Assembly (NCBI GenBank): GCA_029861865.1
Contig: JAOTYL010000001.1
Location: 562,536-626,535, forward strand
Length of the DNA stretch: 64,000 nt
Direction of reading: 5' to 3'
From: Myxococcales bacterium
GTDB taxonomy: Bacteria > Myxococcota_A > Polyangia > Polyangiales > Houyiibacteriaceae
How positions within the stretch are numbered: the first letter of the stretch is position 1; each line of letters starts with the position of its first letter. A program made the position numbers and the translations under genes. Positions 46,295 to 56,900 of the stretch are shown here, piece by piece. The notes beneath the pieces were generated by a model. The model worked only from the letters and a program-made list of their open reading frames with translations, was not told the origin of the DNA and searched no databases.

Positions 46295-46342
46295 GATAGT
46301 GTGGGGTGGTGGGGTGGGACCAATTGCCAGGGCCGAAGGCCC
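46295..46342 (+). repeat. G-rich/hairpin intergenic repeat, copy B
   Basis: Starts GATAGTGTGGGG, continues with a G-rich run and GGGACCAATTGCC, and ends in a hairpin GGGCC-GAA-GGCCC at 46330-46342. Same order and spacing as 16646-16692 and, on the other strand, 63053-63089. It lies in the 75-base gap between convergent genes. The following AATCTGGACAGTCCCCTTTT resembles sequence often seen in REP-like elements. Confidence 0.8.
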
Positions 46343-46367
46343 GACCGAGAATCTGGACAGTCCCCTT

Positions 46368-47729
46368 TTATGCAGCTTTCGCGGTGTTGGGTCCTGGGCG
46401 AGTGAGCTTCATCTGTAGGCCTTCGGCGGGGCGTAGGGTGACGGAGGGCTTGAGCCTTAACGTTTGGCCGGGGATGAGCTCGAACCGGTATTCACGGATG
46501 AGGGTCGACAGGAGCAGGATCGCTTCGGTCATCGCGAAGTGATTGCCGATGCAGATGCGAGGGCCTCCGCCGAACGGGAAATATGCATACTTGTGCAACG
46601 CGCCGGCGCGCTCGGGAAGCCAGCGGTCGGGATCGTAGCGAAGAGGGTCGTTGAAGTAGTCCGCGTGGCGGTGCGTGACCCACGGCACGAAGAGTAGGGT
46701 GACGCCTTTTTCGACCACGTATCCACCGAGCTCGTAGTCCTCGGTGAGTTGCCTGCCGATGGCGTACACCGGCGGGTAGAGGCGCATGCTCTCTTTGATC
46801 ACGCGTTCGCTGAGGACCAACCGGCTCACGTCTTCAGAGGTCGCACGTCGGTTGCCAAGCACGTCGGCTGCCTCCGCGTGCACTTGCCGCTCGATCTCAG
46901 GATGCTGGGACAAAAGGTAGAATGTATTGGCCAACGCCAGCGATGTCGTTTCGTGTCCCGCCAAAAAGAGCGTGATGCACTCGTCTCGCAGTTGCTGATC
47001 ACTCATCCCTCCGCCGCCGTCGTCTTGCGCCTGGAGGAGCGCGCTGAGCAGGTCGCCCCGGTCCTCACCACTCTGGCGCCGGTCTTCGATGATGCGCCGG
47101 ACGATACGGTCGACCTTATGGGCATTCCGTCGAAAGCGCCGCATCGATGGTGATGGCCACCACTCTGGGGGCACAATCGGCTTCTCGAGCACATCGGTGT
47201 AGAAGTCGCTGATGACCTGAAGGGCTTTGCCGACCTCTTTCGCCTCGCCTCGAACATCGGCGTCGAAGAGCGTGCGGCCCACGACGTCGAGGGTGAGCTC
47301 TGCCATCGCCGCGTGGATATCGAGGACGTCACCGTCGGCCCAGCGGTCGAGGCTTCTGTGTGCCGCCTCGACCATGGCATCGCCGTAGGTTCGTATTCGT
47401 CTCGGGATGAAGGCGTGAGACACGAGCTTGCGTTGCCGTCGCCAGAGATCGCCTTCGCTCGTCACCAGGCCCTGACCCATCACTCGCCCGAGCTCGTGGG
47501 TGAACCGATCCTTGCGCATGACGGTATGGCCCTGGGTCAAAGCCTGCTGGATCAAAGCCGGCCCGCGGACGAGATAGTAGCGCTCGAACAGGATCGGAAG
47601 ATCGACGATCGGCCCATGCTCTGCCGCCTTCGTCATGTACGAGAGCTGGTCTTTCATCATGCCTCGCAAGTTGCCGAGGCCGAGTCGGTTTGGAGGGCCC
47701 GGAGGCCGTGGAAGGCGGGGCACCGTCAC
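46368..47729 (-). CDS. Cytochrome P450
   Basis: Soluble P450 of 453 residues. I-helix 'LFLAGHETTSLALA', ExxR in 'VIKESMRLYPPVYAIGR', PERF-like 'DPDRWLPERAG', heme-binding loop 'FPFGGGPRICIGNHFA' with the thiolate Cys. It is closest in feel to the CYP102/CYP4-like fatty-acid hydroxylase group, but the substrate cannot be told; no reductase is adjacent. The GTG start shares one base with the stop of the M18 peptidase (TAGTG). Confidence 0.95.
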   Translation of the reverse strand: MTVPRLPRPPGPPNRLGLGNLRGMMKDQLSYMTKAAEHGPIVDLPILFERYYLVRGPALIQQALTQGHTVMRKDRFTHELGRVMGQGLVTSEGDLWRRQRKLVSHAFIPRRIRTYGDAMVEAAHRSLDRWADGDVLDIHAAMAELTLDVVGRTLFDADVRGEAKEVGKALQVISDFYTDVLEKPIVPPEWWPSPSMRRFRRNAHKVDRIVRRIIEDRRQSGEDRGDLLSALLQAQDDGGGGMSDQQLRDECITLFLAGHETTSLALANTFYLLSQHPEIERQVHAEAADVLGNRRATSEDVSRLVLSERVIKESMRLYPPVYAIGRQLTEDYELGGYVVEKGVTLLFVPWVTHRHADYFNDPLRYDPDRWLPERAGALHKYAYFPFGGGPRICIGNHFAMTEAILLLSTLIREYRFELIPGQTLRLKPSVTLRPAEGLQMKLTRPGPNTAKAA

Positions 47730-48988
47730 TACTCCATGAAGAAGCGTTTGAGCAGATCGATCATTTTGGGCACGTCAGAGGTCGCGGCAACCTCCCGGCA
47801 CGAGTGCATCGAAAGCATCGGACTTCCGGCGTCGACGGTGCGGATCCCGAGCTCGGCCGCGGTGATCGGTCCGATCGTGCTGCCGCACCCGAGGTCCGAG
47901 CGGACGACAAATCGCTGTGTCGTGACGTCAGCTTGGCGGGCCCACCGTTCAAATGCCGCCCAGCTTTCACCGTCGGTGGCATACGATTGATTGACGTTGA
48001 TCTTGATGACCGGACCGCCACCGAGAACTGGCTGATGCTCGGGTTCGTGAAGATCGGCGTAGTTCGGATGTACTGCATGCGCCATGTCTGCCGAGATTAG
48101 AAACGAACTCGCAACGGCCCGGTGGTAGTCCTCCCTGGCGCTTCCCGACAGCCGCTGGAGGCAGCTTCGAAGAAAGTCGGAAGCTGCCCCCTGCGCGCTA
48201 CGGCTGCCCACCTCTTCGTGATCATAGAGAACCAACCCGCGTGTCGCGGCCGCGCTAGAGGACGCTGCAATGAGCGCCGTGCACGCCGCGTGACAGCTCG
48301 CCAGGTTGTCGAGCCGCCCGGCATGGATGAATTCTCCGCCGACACCACTGACCGCAGCGGACTGAACGTCATACGCCATCAAGTCCCAGGCTGCGATGTC
48401 GACCGCCTCGACACCGTCGAGCTCGTCGGCAAGCCATGCGGCAAAGTCGAGCGCCCCGGCGCTCGCCAGGCCAACCAGGGGCGCCATGTGCTCTTGCGCG
48501 TTCACCATCAGCCCCTTCTTGTTCACCTCGCGGTTCAAGTGAATCGCAAGCGAGGGAATCCGGAGCAGCGGGCGGCCCAAATCTACGAGCCGCGAGCTTC
48601 CATCGGTGAGCGTCAACCGGCCGGCGAGCGAGAGGTCGCGATCGAGCCACGTGTGAAGAAGCACGGCCCCATACGGCTCGACACCGAGCTGCTCATAGCC
48701 CGCCTTCTTTCGCGCGGGATTGGGCTTGACGCGAAGGTTTGGGGAGTCGGTATGCGCGCCGACGAGCCGGAAACCCGCTTCGCTTGCCGGGGTGGTGCCG
48801 AGATGAAAGGCCGCGATCGAGCCGCCTCCTCGGGTGACGTAGATCTTGTCACCGGCCTCGACCCGCCAAGGCGCCGATTCGTCGAGCGGCCGAAAGCCGT
48901 GCTGCTCGAGTCGCTCAGCCGTCTCAGCAACCGCATGAAAGGGGGTCGGCGATGCGTCGATGTAGTTGAGCAGATCTTGGACTGGCAC
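47729..48988 (-). CDS. M18 family aminopeptidase
   Basis: Dinuclear zinc aminopeptidase of the aspartyl-aminopeptidase (M18) family, 419 residues. 'LVGAHTDSPNLRVKPNP' has the first His/Asp, 'YDHEEVGSRSAQGA' the Glu pair, 'DMAHAVHPNY' and 'SMHSCREVA' the remaining ligands. Cytoplasmic, dodecameric in known members. The GTG was chosen because GAGGGAAGAG lies at proper distance and it begins the family N-terminus; further upstream sequence is antisense to nothing useful and reads through the end of the lyase gene. It is 16 bases after HMG-CoA lyase. Confidence 0.93.
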   Translation of the reverse strand: MPVQDLLNYIDASPTPFHAVAETAERLEQHGFRPLDESAPWRVEAGDKIYVTRGGGSIAAFHLGTTPASEAGFRLVGAHTDSPNLRVKPNPARKKAGYEQLGVEPYGAVLLHTWLDRDLSLAGRLTLTDGSSRLVDLGRPLLRIPSLAIHLNREVNKKGLMVNAQEHMAPLVGLASAGALDFAAWLADELDGVEAVDIAAWDLMAYDVQSAAVSGVGGEFIHAGRLDNLASCHAACTALIAASSSAAATRGLVLYDHEEVGSRSAQGAASDFLRSCLQRLSGSAREDYHRAVASSFLISADMAHAVHPNYADLHEPEHQPVLGGGPVIKINVNQSYATDGESWAAFERWARQADVTTQRFVVRSDLGCGSTIGPITAAELGIRTVDAGSPMLSMHSCREVAATSDVPKMIDLLKRFFME

Positions 48989-49004
48989 GTGCTCTTCCCT
49001 CGCT

Positions 49005-49925
49005 TCACTTGGCAAGCGAGCGTACGCCCGCACGATGAACCTTGCCCGGGAGCTCGCGGCCGACGATCGCTTCTGCGACCTGACCGGCCTGCCAGAGTCG
49101 GTCGAGGTCGATTCCGGTTTCGATGCCCATGCCCTGGAGGGTATACACCAAGTCTTCGGTCGCGAGGTTGCCGGCAGCGCCTGGCGCAAAAGGACAGCCA
49201 CCGAGGCCGGCGACCGACGCGTCGAAGGTGGTCACGCCCATTTGCAGCCCAACCAAAACATTGGCCAAGGCGGTTCCGCGCGTGTCGTGCAAGTGCAGGG
49301 CGATCTGCTCGACGGGTACCTCCGACAAGAACAACTCGAGAATCCGATGCGTCTGCAGTGGCGTCCCCACGCCGATCGTGTCCCCGAGCGACACCTGATA
49401 ACAGCCCTCCCCGAGAAGATGGCGCGCAAGCTCGAGCCCCCGCTTCGGGTCGACGCCGCCTTCATACGGGCAACCCCACATGGTCGATACGTAGCCTCGA
49501 ACGCGAAGGCCTTGCGCGACGGCAGGGCCGATCACCGCGTCGAACACCGAAAGTGTCTCTGCGATCGTCTTGTTGACGTTCTTCAGGTTGTGCGTCTCGC
49601 TTGCGCTCACGAACACCGCGATCTCGTCGACATCCGCTTCGAGCGCACGATGCAGTCCGCGCGCATTTGGGCACAAACCGGAGTATGTGACGCCCGGTCG
49701 GCGCTCGATCATTCGGAACACCTCGTCCGCGTCAGCCATCTGCGGGACCCACTTCGAGGCGACGAAGCTTCCGACCTCGATGCGAGTGATTCCGGCATCC
49801 ACCAAGGCTTCGATCAGTCGCACCTTGGCATGAGTGGCCACCTGGGCGCTTTCGTTCTGGAGGCCGTCCCTAGGGGCCACCTCGTAAACGGAAACTTCGG
49901 TGGGCAACTCAGGTGGCGAAGCCAT
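49005..49925 (-). CDS. mvaB: Hydroxymethylglutaryl-CoA lyase
   Basis: Cleaves HMG-CoA to acetyl-CoA and acetoacetate, last step of leucine breakdown. 306 residues, TIM barrel: 'YEVAPRDGLQNESAQV' with catalytic Arg-Asp, 'LHLHDTRGTALANVL', and the active-site loop 'GLGGCPFAPGAAGNLATED' with the conserved Cys. No other leucine-degradation genes are in the window. It heads the lyase-peptidase-P450 operon. Confidence 0.95.
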   Translation of the reverse strand: MASPPELPTEVSVYEVAPRDGLQNESAQVATHAKVRLIEALVDAGITRIEVGSFVASKWVPQMADADEVFRMIERRPGVTYSGLCPNARGLHRALEADVDEIAVFVSASETHNLKNVNKTIAETLSVFDAVIGPAVAQGLRVRGYVSTMWGCPYEGGVDPKRGLELARHLLGEGCYQVSLGDTIGVGTPLQTHRILELFLSEVPVEQIALHLHDTRGTALANVLVGLQMGVTTFDASVAGLGGCPFAPGAAGNLATEDLVYTLQGMGIETGIDLDRLWQAGQVAEAIVGRELPGKVHRAGVRSLAK

Positions 49926-50044
49926 ACCTTTCCTCTACAGCGACTGGCTCTCCGTGAAAAGCCGGTGACCCCGAGTCTAGAATTCGGCCCTAACCCGCGC
50001 CAACTCCTGGCCCCACGGAGAAATCTGGTAGATACTCCGCCGCG

Positions 50045-50737
50045 ATGGGCCCCCTGACCGCTCTCTTGCTTGCCACTCCGATTTTCGGCTTGTCTCTCAA
50101 CATCGAGTCATCGTTGGAGGAACCCCCCGCGGTGGTGATCGACGCGGCAGCAGTGCTCGCGGTTCAAGTGTCGACCGAGCTGGAAGAGCCGGCCGAGCCG
50201 ACCACGGCTGACCTCGTTCGCCAGCGAAACAAGATCAAGAGGTTCCACAAGTCGTTTGGGATCGCCACCTGGGCGATGATGACGGTGACCGTGGCTGCCG
50301 GCTTCATCCAGTTCTACAACCAATACGGTTGGTGGGCGGGCCAAGGCAGCAATCCATGTGTGACCGGCGATGCCATCTTCGGCCAAGGTCAATGCAGCGG
50401 CGCACCGACGATACACTTAACGTTGGGCGTCGTGACCAGTGCCCTCTATTTCACGACCTTTGGCTTATCTTTTGCGATGCCCGACCCGTTGGGGGTCAGC
50501 GAGGGCAACAGTGATTTCGCGAGGAAGCTGCGGACCCACAAGGTGCTGCGATGGGTGACGTTGGCCGGCATGCTCGCGCAGATCGGCATGGGGGTCGTGA
50601 TCGCCAACCCAGACTGGTTCGGCCTGGATCGGGCCAACAACTACAGAACATTGCAGGCGTTGGCGACGACCCACCTGGCGCTGGGGGTCGTCACCTGGGG
50701 CGCGTTGACCTGGGCCGGCGCGATCATGCTCTTCTGA
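50045..50737 (+). CDS. Four-helix membrane protein with duplicated His-bearing helix pairs
   Basis: Protein of 230 residues with an N-terminal signal-like segment and four membrane helices. Two helix pairs look like a duplication: 'RFHKSFGIATWAMMTV' with 'IHLTLGVVTSALYFTTF', and 'RTHKVLRWVTLAGMLAQ' with 'THLALGVVTWGALTWAG'. Each helix begins with a His, a layout seen in b-type cytochromes. The loop between helices 1 and 2 has two Cys ('NPCVTGDAIFGQGQC'). A heme-binding role is inferred, not known. No clear ribosome site. Confidence 0.72.
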   Translation: MGPLTALLLATPIFGLSLNIESSLEEPPAVVIDAAAVLAVQVSTELEEPAEPTTADLVRQRNKIKRFHKSFGIATWAMMTVTVAAGFIQFYNQYGWWAGQGSNPCVTGDAIFGQGQCSGAPTIHLTLGVVTSALYFTTFGLSFAMPDPLGVSEGNSDFARKLRTHKVLRWVTLAGMLAQIGMGVVIANPDWFGLDRANNYRTLQALATTHLALGVVTWGALTWAGAIMLF

Positions 50738-50766
50738 GGGCGGCCCGACCAAGCATCAGGCGAACG

Positions 50767-50784
50767 CGAATTTCCTCAAATTCG
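50767..50784. other. Inverted repeat after the four-helix membrane protein gene
   Basis: Perfect 7-base stem CGAATTT / AAATTCG with a 4-base loop, 30 bases after the stop. It is AT-rich in a GC-rich region and without a U-run, so a terminator is only weakly suggested. The rest of the 197-base gap up to the giant gene shows only the strong ribosome site AGGAGGGG. Confidence 0.35.
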
Positions 50785-50934
50785 AGGCTTGCCGTTGGGT
50801 TCTTCAGACCGCTAACATCTATGCATCGGTGAGGTGGGGCGCTTAGTTCCCAGGATCCTTTTGTTTTTCGGGGTTTCGTGACATCACCCAAGGGTGAAAA
50901 TTTCCCTCCAACCGAGGGATCAACAGGAGGGGAG

Positions 50935-53900
50935 ATGCCGGACCTCACGGTGGCGAACTACTTGGGCATGTTGCTCGAGGATCCGTACGACACACGACCG
51001 ATCAAAGAGTTGCGTCAGCTGCTCGATAGCGAGCCGGCGAACAAGAACGCTCAGGACCCGCTTCGATTGATCGAAGCGGCACGCGGAGGGCACGAGCGAC
51101 GGGGCGAGTTCTTAGCGGCGTCGTTGCTGATGGAGATCGAGTCGGAGCTGGTGTCGGACGATCCGGAGTTCCACAGGATCTTGGTCAAGGAGCTCGGCCG
51201 CGTTCGGCGTGACGAGCTGATGGACGATCAGGGTGCCCGCCAGGCATACGAGCGGCTCGGAGGCCGGGAGTCCGATGATCCCGAGGTGGCACAAGCAGTC
51301 GAGCAGATCGAGCAGGCTGCGGAGCGGTGGCGTGAGATCGCGCATCGCTTCGTCGAAGAAGCGCGCGAGGCGACCGATCCGCGGCTCAAGACCTCGTTGC
51401 TCACGCGGGCGGCATCGCTGATCTGGCAGTACGGCGGCGACAAAGAAGTGCAACAAGCCGATGCGATTTTCGACGAGGCGCTCGCTGCCGACCCATCTCA
51501 TCTACGGACCGCTCGCCAGTACGCCTTGAGCCTCCGCGCGCGCGAGCGCTGGGAGGACGTGGTCTCCGTCTTCGTGTTGGCCGCAAAAGCCGCCCGTAGC
51601 CGAGAGGAAAAGGCCGCGGCCTGGTTGCAGGCGGCCCGCGTGCTCCGTCGGTGCCTCGAGGATGTGGAGGGCGCTGCCGAGGCGTATCAGAAAGTCCTCG
51701 AGCTCACGCCGACCGATGAAGAAGCGCTCGGGGCGCTGGTTCAGTACTTCACCGACAGGGAGGCGTGGGATGAGCTGGCGGCGATGTACGACGACGCCCT
51801 CCGTGCCAGGCAGAAGCTCGAGTCCGAAAAAGGGATGCTTCTACAGCTCGCGATGGTGCATTGGCGCTTCCGCGAGGACCCCGAATCGGCAGAACCCTAC
51901 TTTGCCCGGCTGCGAAAGATCGACGCGGCGCATCCCGGCATGCTTGATTTCTATCGCGAGCGCATCGGCGACAAGGACGCCGAAGGCCGCCTGCTGACCA
52001 TTCTCGGCGACGCGTTGCGTACGACCACGGACCCGGAACGGCAGCTTCAGCTCGCGCGGGAGCTCGGTCATCGTGCGAATGCGGCCAACCGACCGGAACG
52101 TGCGCTCGAAGCCTGGAAGCTCGTCGAGCGCCTCTCGCCCGGAGACCTCGATGCGCGCACGGCGCTTCAAGAGCTTTACGAAAGCAGCGGAAAGTGGAAC
52201 GCGCTATCGGAGTCGATTCGGGGCGAAATCGAGGCGCTCTCTCCGAGCGCGAAGGAAGAGAAGCTCAGGCTGCTGCGGGACTTGATTCCGATTTATCGCG
52301 ATGCGCTCGATCTCGATTCGATGCTCATTCAGGTCTATGCCGAGATTCTCACGCTAGCGCCGCACGACCCGGAGGCCCTGACCGCGCTTGCCGAGCTCTA
52401 CGAAGCGTCGGGCCGCTGGAACGAGCTCATCCAGATCCTCGATCGCCAAGCCGAGATCGCCAAGGGCTCCGACGAGCAGATCGCGCTCTATCTGCGGGAG
52501 GCCGACCTCTGGGTCGAGCGCTTCGGCAATCTGAACCAAGCGACCCAGCCCCTTGAGCAGGTCATCGCCCTTCAGCCCGACCACGCCGACGCGCTCGCAC
52601 GACTCAAGGAGATCTACACCAAGAAGCGCAAGTGGGCCGCGTTGTTCAATGTGCTCGGGAAAGAGGCCGAGCTCGCTGCCGATCCGCCCGCTCGGCTGGA
52701 GAAAAAGATCGAGATGGCGGAGCTTTGCACCAGCCGTCTTCGCCAGAACGCGGTCGCGATCCGGTTGTGGAAGGAAATCCTCGAAGAGGCGCCCGATACG
52801 GCCGGCGCCCTCGATGCGCTCGAACAGCTCGCAGAGCGTGAGAAGGACTGGGAAACTCTCGCGTCGATTCTTCGACGTCGCGCCGAACAAAGCGACGGCC
52901 AACCCGCGCAAAGCGACGTCCTCCAACGCCTCGGCGTGGTGTTGATGGAGCGATTGTCGCGGCCCGAGGAAGCGGTGACGGTGTGGGAGCAGCTTCTCGC
53001 GCGGGACCCCGACAACAGCCGTGTCCGCCGGACGTTGAGAGATGCGTACGTGGCGTCTGGCGCGTGGGAACCCCTCGAGGCGCTTTACGGTCAGACCGAA
53101 GATTGGGCGGGGCTGGCCGACGTGCTCAACCAGGCCGCAGAAGACGCCGAGGAGCCCGAAGTGATCGTGGAGCTAAGCCTTCGCGCCGCGCGAGTGTACT
53201 GCGACCGGGTTGGGGAGCCGCATCGAGCGCTGCGAAGTCTCGAAAGAGTGCTCGTTGCAGATCCGACAAACGAGGAAGCCGCTCGCATGCTCGCGCCGAT
53301 CTACGAGAACGACCAAAAGTGGGGTCGCTACACCGAAATGCTCGAGATTATCGAGGCAAGCGCAACCGTTGGAACTCCGCCAGAGGAAAGGCTCGCGCGC
53401 CTCAACGCGCTCCGAAGTGTCACGCTCGAGCGCCAGCACGACCCCGCCTCGTCATTCGCCTGGGCAAGCCGCGCATACATGCTCTTTCCGACTGCCCCCG
53501 AGGTTGTGGTGGGGCTCGAGGAGTCGGCCGAAGCCGCAGGGGCATACGAGGACCTCGTCGCGCTGTTTCGTGCACGCGTCAACGATGCAGGGACCTCGGA
53601 GGCCGAGCGGATCGACCTGCAGCGACGGATCGCTGCGATCGCTGGTGAAAGGCTCGGGGAATCCCAAGAATCGATTCACGAATTAGAGGCCATTCTCGAG
53701 AGGGAGCCGGACGACGCCGAAGCCATGGCGGTGCTCGATCGACTGTACCGTGCCGAGAGGCGCTTTACGGACCTCCGTGGCCTCTATGAGCGCCGTGTGC
53801 AGGCCGTGGCCGATCCCGCCGAAGAGTGGGTGTTGCTCAACGAGGTTGCCCAGATCGAAGAAGAACAACTGGGGGACCTTCCTGCCGCGGCGGAGCGCCA

Positions 53901-56900
53901 CTGGCAAATCCTCGAGAGCAACCCGCACGACGTCGATGCATTGAGGGCAGTCGAACGGCTGTCGCAGCAACTGAAACAATGGGATCGCCTCGACAGAGCG
54001 CTGGAAAAGCGACTTCAATCGAAAGTGGGCGACGACGATCGACTTGCGGTGTATCTGCAGCTTGCCGACTTGCGGCGCATTCACCTGGAAGATCCGTCGG
54101 GTGCTCTCGAGTGCTACAGCGAGGCGCTTGCGCTCGACGGCCGAAACCAGGTGGCAATCGGCGGGCTCGAGGCGATTTCGTCAGAGGGCGGCGAGCTTTT
54201 GGCGAATGCGATGGTCTTGCTCGAGCCCGCGTATGCCAAACGCGGTGAGTTCGAGAAGCTCGCCGACCTACTGCAAAGGCGCCTCGACCAGACCGAAGAC
54301 CGCAAGGAGCGTCGTACCTTGCGCCTACGGATCGCCGAGCTAGCGGCGTCGGAGCTCGGTGATGCCTCCGGCGCGTACTCCGCGCTCGAATCCGCTTTCA
54401 TGGACAACCCGCACGACCTCGGTCTTCTCGACCGGCTCGGCGGTGTTGCAGAGGCAGCGGGTCAGCATGATGCGTTCGCAAAGGCATTGGTGGTCGCGAT
54501 CGATGCCGGCGATTTGGATCCCGAGACCGAGGTGGCCCTTTGTAGACGGGCCGCCGAGCTCTTCGATGGGGCCCTTGGGCTTCCCGAGGAGGCCGCGCGG
54601 TTTCATCGCCGGGTCCTCGAGGAAGATCCCGGCGATGCCACCGCCTTCGCCGCGCTCAAGCAGCTATACACCAAGCAAGAAGAGTGGAACGACGTTCGAG
54701 CGCTCTACCAACAGCGCATCGAGGCGACCACCGACGCGGTGGCCAAGCTCGACTTGCTCTTGCAGCTCTGTTTTCTCTTCGAGGAGATCCTCGACGAGCC
54801 GAAGCATGCGATCGCGAGCTACGAGCAAGCGCTGGAGCTCGATCCGACCCACACGCCTTCGAGGCGCGCACTACAGCGGCTCTACGGCCGGTTGAAGCGC
54901 TGGCCCAAGCTCGCAAAGCTGTTGCGGCGAGACCTCGACGAGGCCACTGGCCAAGAAGCGGCCGACCTCGCTTACGAGCTTGCCACCCTCTACGAAACGC
55001 GCCTCAATCGCCCGAGCGACGCCATCGATCACTACGAGCTGGTCCTGGCGTCGAGCCCCACCCACCTTCGTGCGCAGGAAGGCCTCGAGCGCCTCATGGA
55101 GAACCGCGAAGAGCGCCAACGGGTTGCGGGAATCCTCGAGCCGATCTTCGAGTCGCAAGGAGCATGGGGTGAGCTCGCAAAGGTCCTGGAAGTTCAGCTC
55201 GAGGACCTCACCGATTCGAGCTCTCGGGCAGCGCACCTCGGCCGCCTCGGGGAGCTCGTCGAAAGGAAGCTGAGAGATCCGGAGATGGCCTTTGACGTCT
55301 ACGCACGGGCGGTGCGAGAAGACGTCGCGGACGGGAGCGCACGCGCGGACCTCAAGCGGATGGCATCGGAGCTCGACCGACAGCGGGAGCGGGCCGAGTG
55401 TCTAGAGGCCGGGCTTTCATCGGTGGCCGACGAGTACATCAAGACCGAGCTTTGTCTCGAGCTGGCCGAGCTCTGGGAGGAAGCTGAGTCGGAGCCCGAA
55501 CGGGTCGAACGGGCCTATCGACAGTTGCTTCGGCAAGAGCCGGACAACCCCGACATCGTGTTGAAGGCGTCCCGCGCTCTGGAACGAATCCATCGCGCGT
55601 CCGGCGCTCACCAAGCGCTTGCCGAGGATCTACGCCGACAGCTTGGTTTTGAAGAAGCTCCCGACCGAAGGGAGGAGCTGTTTGCCGAGCTTGCGGCCCT
55701 CCTCGAAGGCTCGCTCCAGGATCCGGACGGCGCCATCGACATCCATCGGCAGCGCCTCGAGCTCGACCCCACCAACGAGGAAGTCCTCGCGGCACTCGAG
55801 CGACTCTACGAGCAGCGCGCGCGGTGGGAGCCTTTGGTGGAGGTGCTCGAGCGCCGCAACGAGCTCAGCGACGATGAGGCGCAACAAAAGGCTTCATTGC
55901 TCAGGGTTGGCCGAATCTTCGAAGACAAGCTCGGCAACGTGGACAATGCCATCGCGACCCATCGCGACATCCTGTCGAGGTTCGGGTCGGATGAGGATAC
56001 GCTGACAGCCCTGACGCGGCTCTACCGGGAAACCGAGCGTTGGCGCGAGCTGCTCGAAATCATCGAGCTTCGGGCCGACACTGCCGAGGCCGTCGACGAT
56101 CAGATCGCGTATCGGTTCGAGGCGGCCGAGCTGATGCGAACCAAGACCGATGAAGGCGAACGTGCGTTCGACGTCTATCGAGAGCTGCTCGAGCGGATGC
56201 CCGGGCACGAGCCGACGGTGCGCGCCCTCGAGGAGCTCGCGCGTGAAGGCGAGCCTTCCCTCCGGATCGCGGTTGCCCGGCGGCTCATCGAGCATTTCCA
56301 AAGCTTCAGCCAGCACGCCGATCAGGTGCGGATGCTGGAGATGGTCGCCGCGCAGGGCGGCCCGAGCGAGCGAGTCCGTGCGCTGCTCCGAGCTGCAGAG
56401 GTGAGCGAGGTCGGGTTGCACGATTCCGAGGCGGCGTTCGAGTTCACGGGGCGCTCCCTCCGGGCCGGCGTCGAGCCACACGAATTGCAACGCGTGGTCG
56501 CCGACTACGAGCGCCACGCCCTTGCGACGGGCCGTTTTGCAGAATGCGTCGAGACCCTGAGTGCCATCGTACCCGAGCTTCTCGATGGTGACCTCCGCAC
56601 CGAGGTCCGGACGCGCGCTGCCGACATTGCGGAGCAGAGCCTCGGCAATGCTCAAGTCGCGCGCTCTCAGTACGAGCAGATCCTCGAGGAGCAGCCCGAT
56701 CATCGGGCTTCTCTCGATGCGCTGTTGAGACTGGTCGAGGGAACTGGCGACGTTGGCGAATTGGTAGACCTATTGCGGCGCAAGGCCGAGCTCGTCGACG
56801 AGCGCGACGAACGTGCCGAGTTGTTGGTGCGTCAGGCGGGGCTATACGAAACCGACATCGAGGACCTCGATTCTGCGATCGACGCCTTCGACCGGGCGCT

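Noticed and set aside
46368-49925. Natural-product biosynthetic cluster around the P450
   Set aside because: No polyketide, peptide or terpene synthase, no tailoring set and no transporter; neighbours are primary metabolism.
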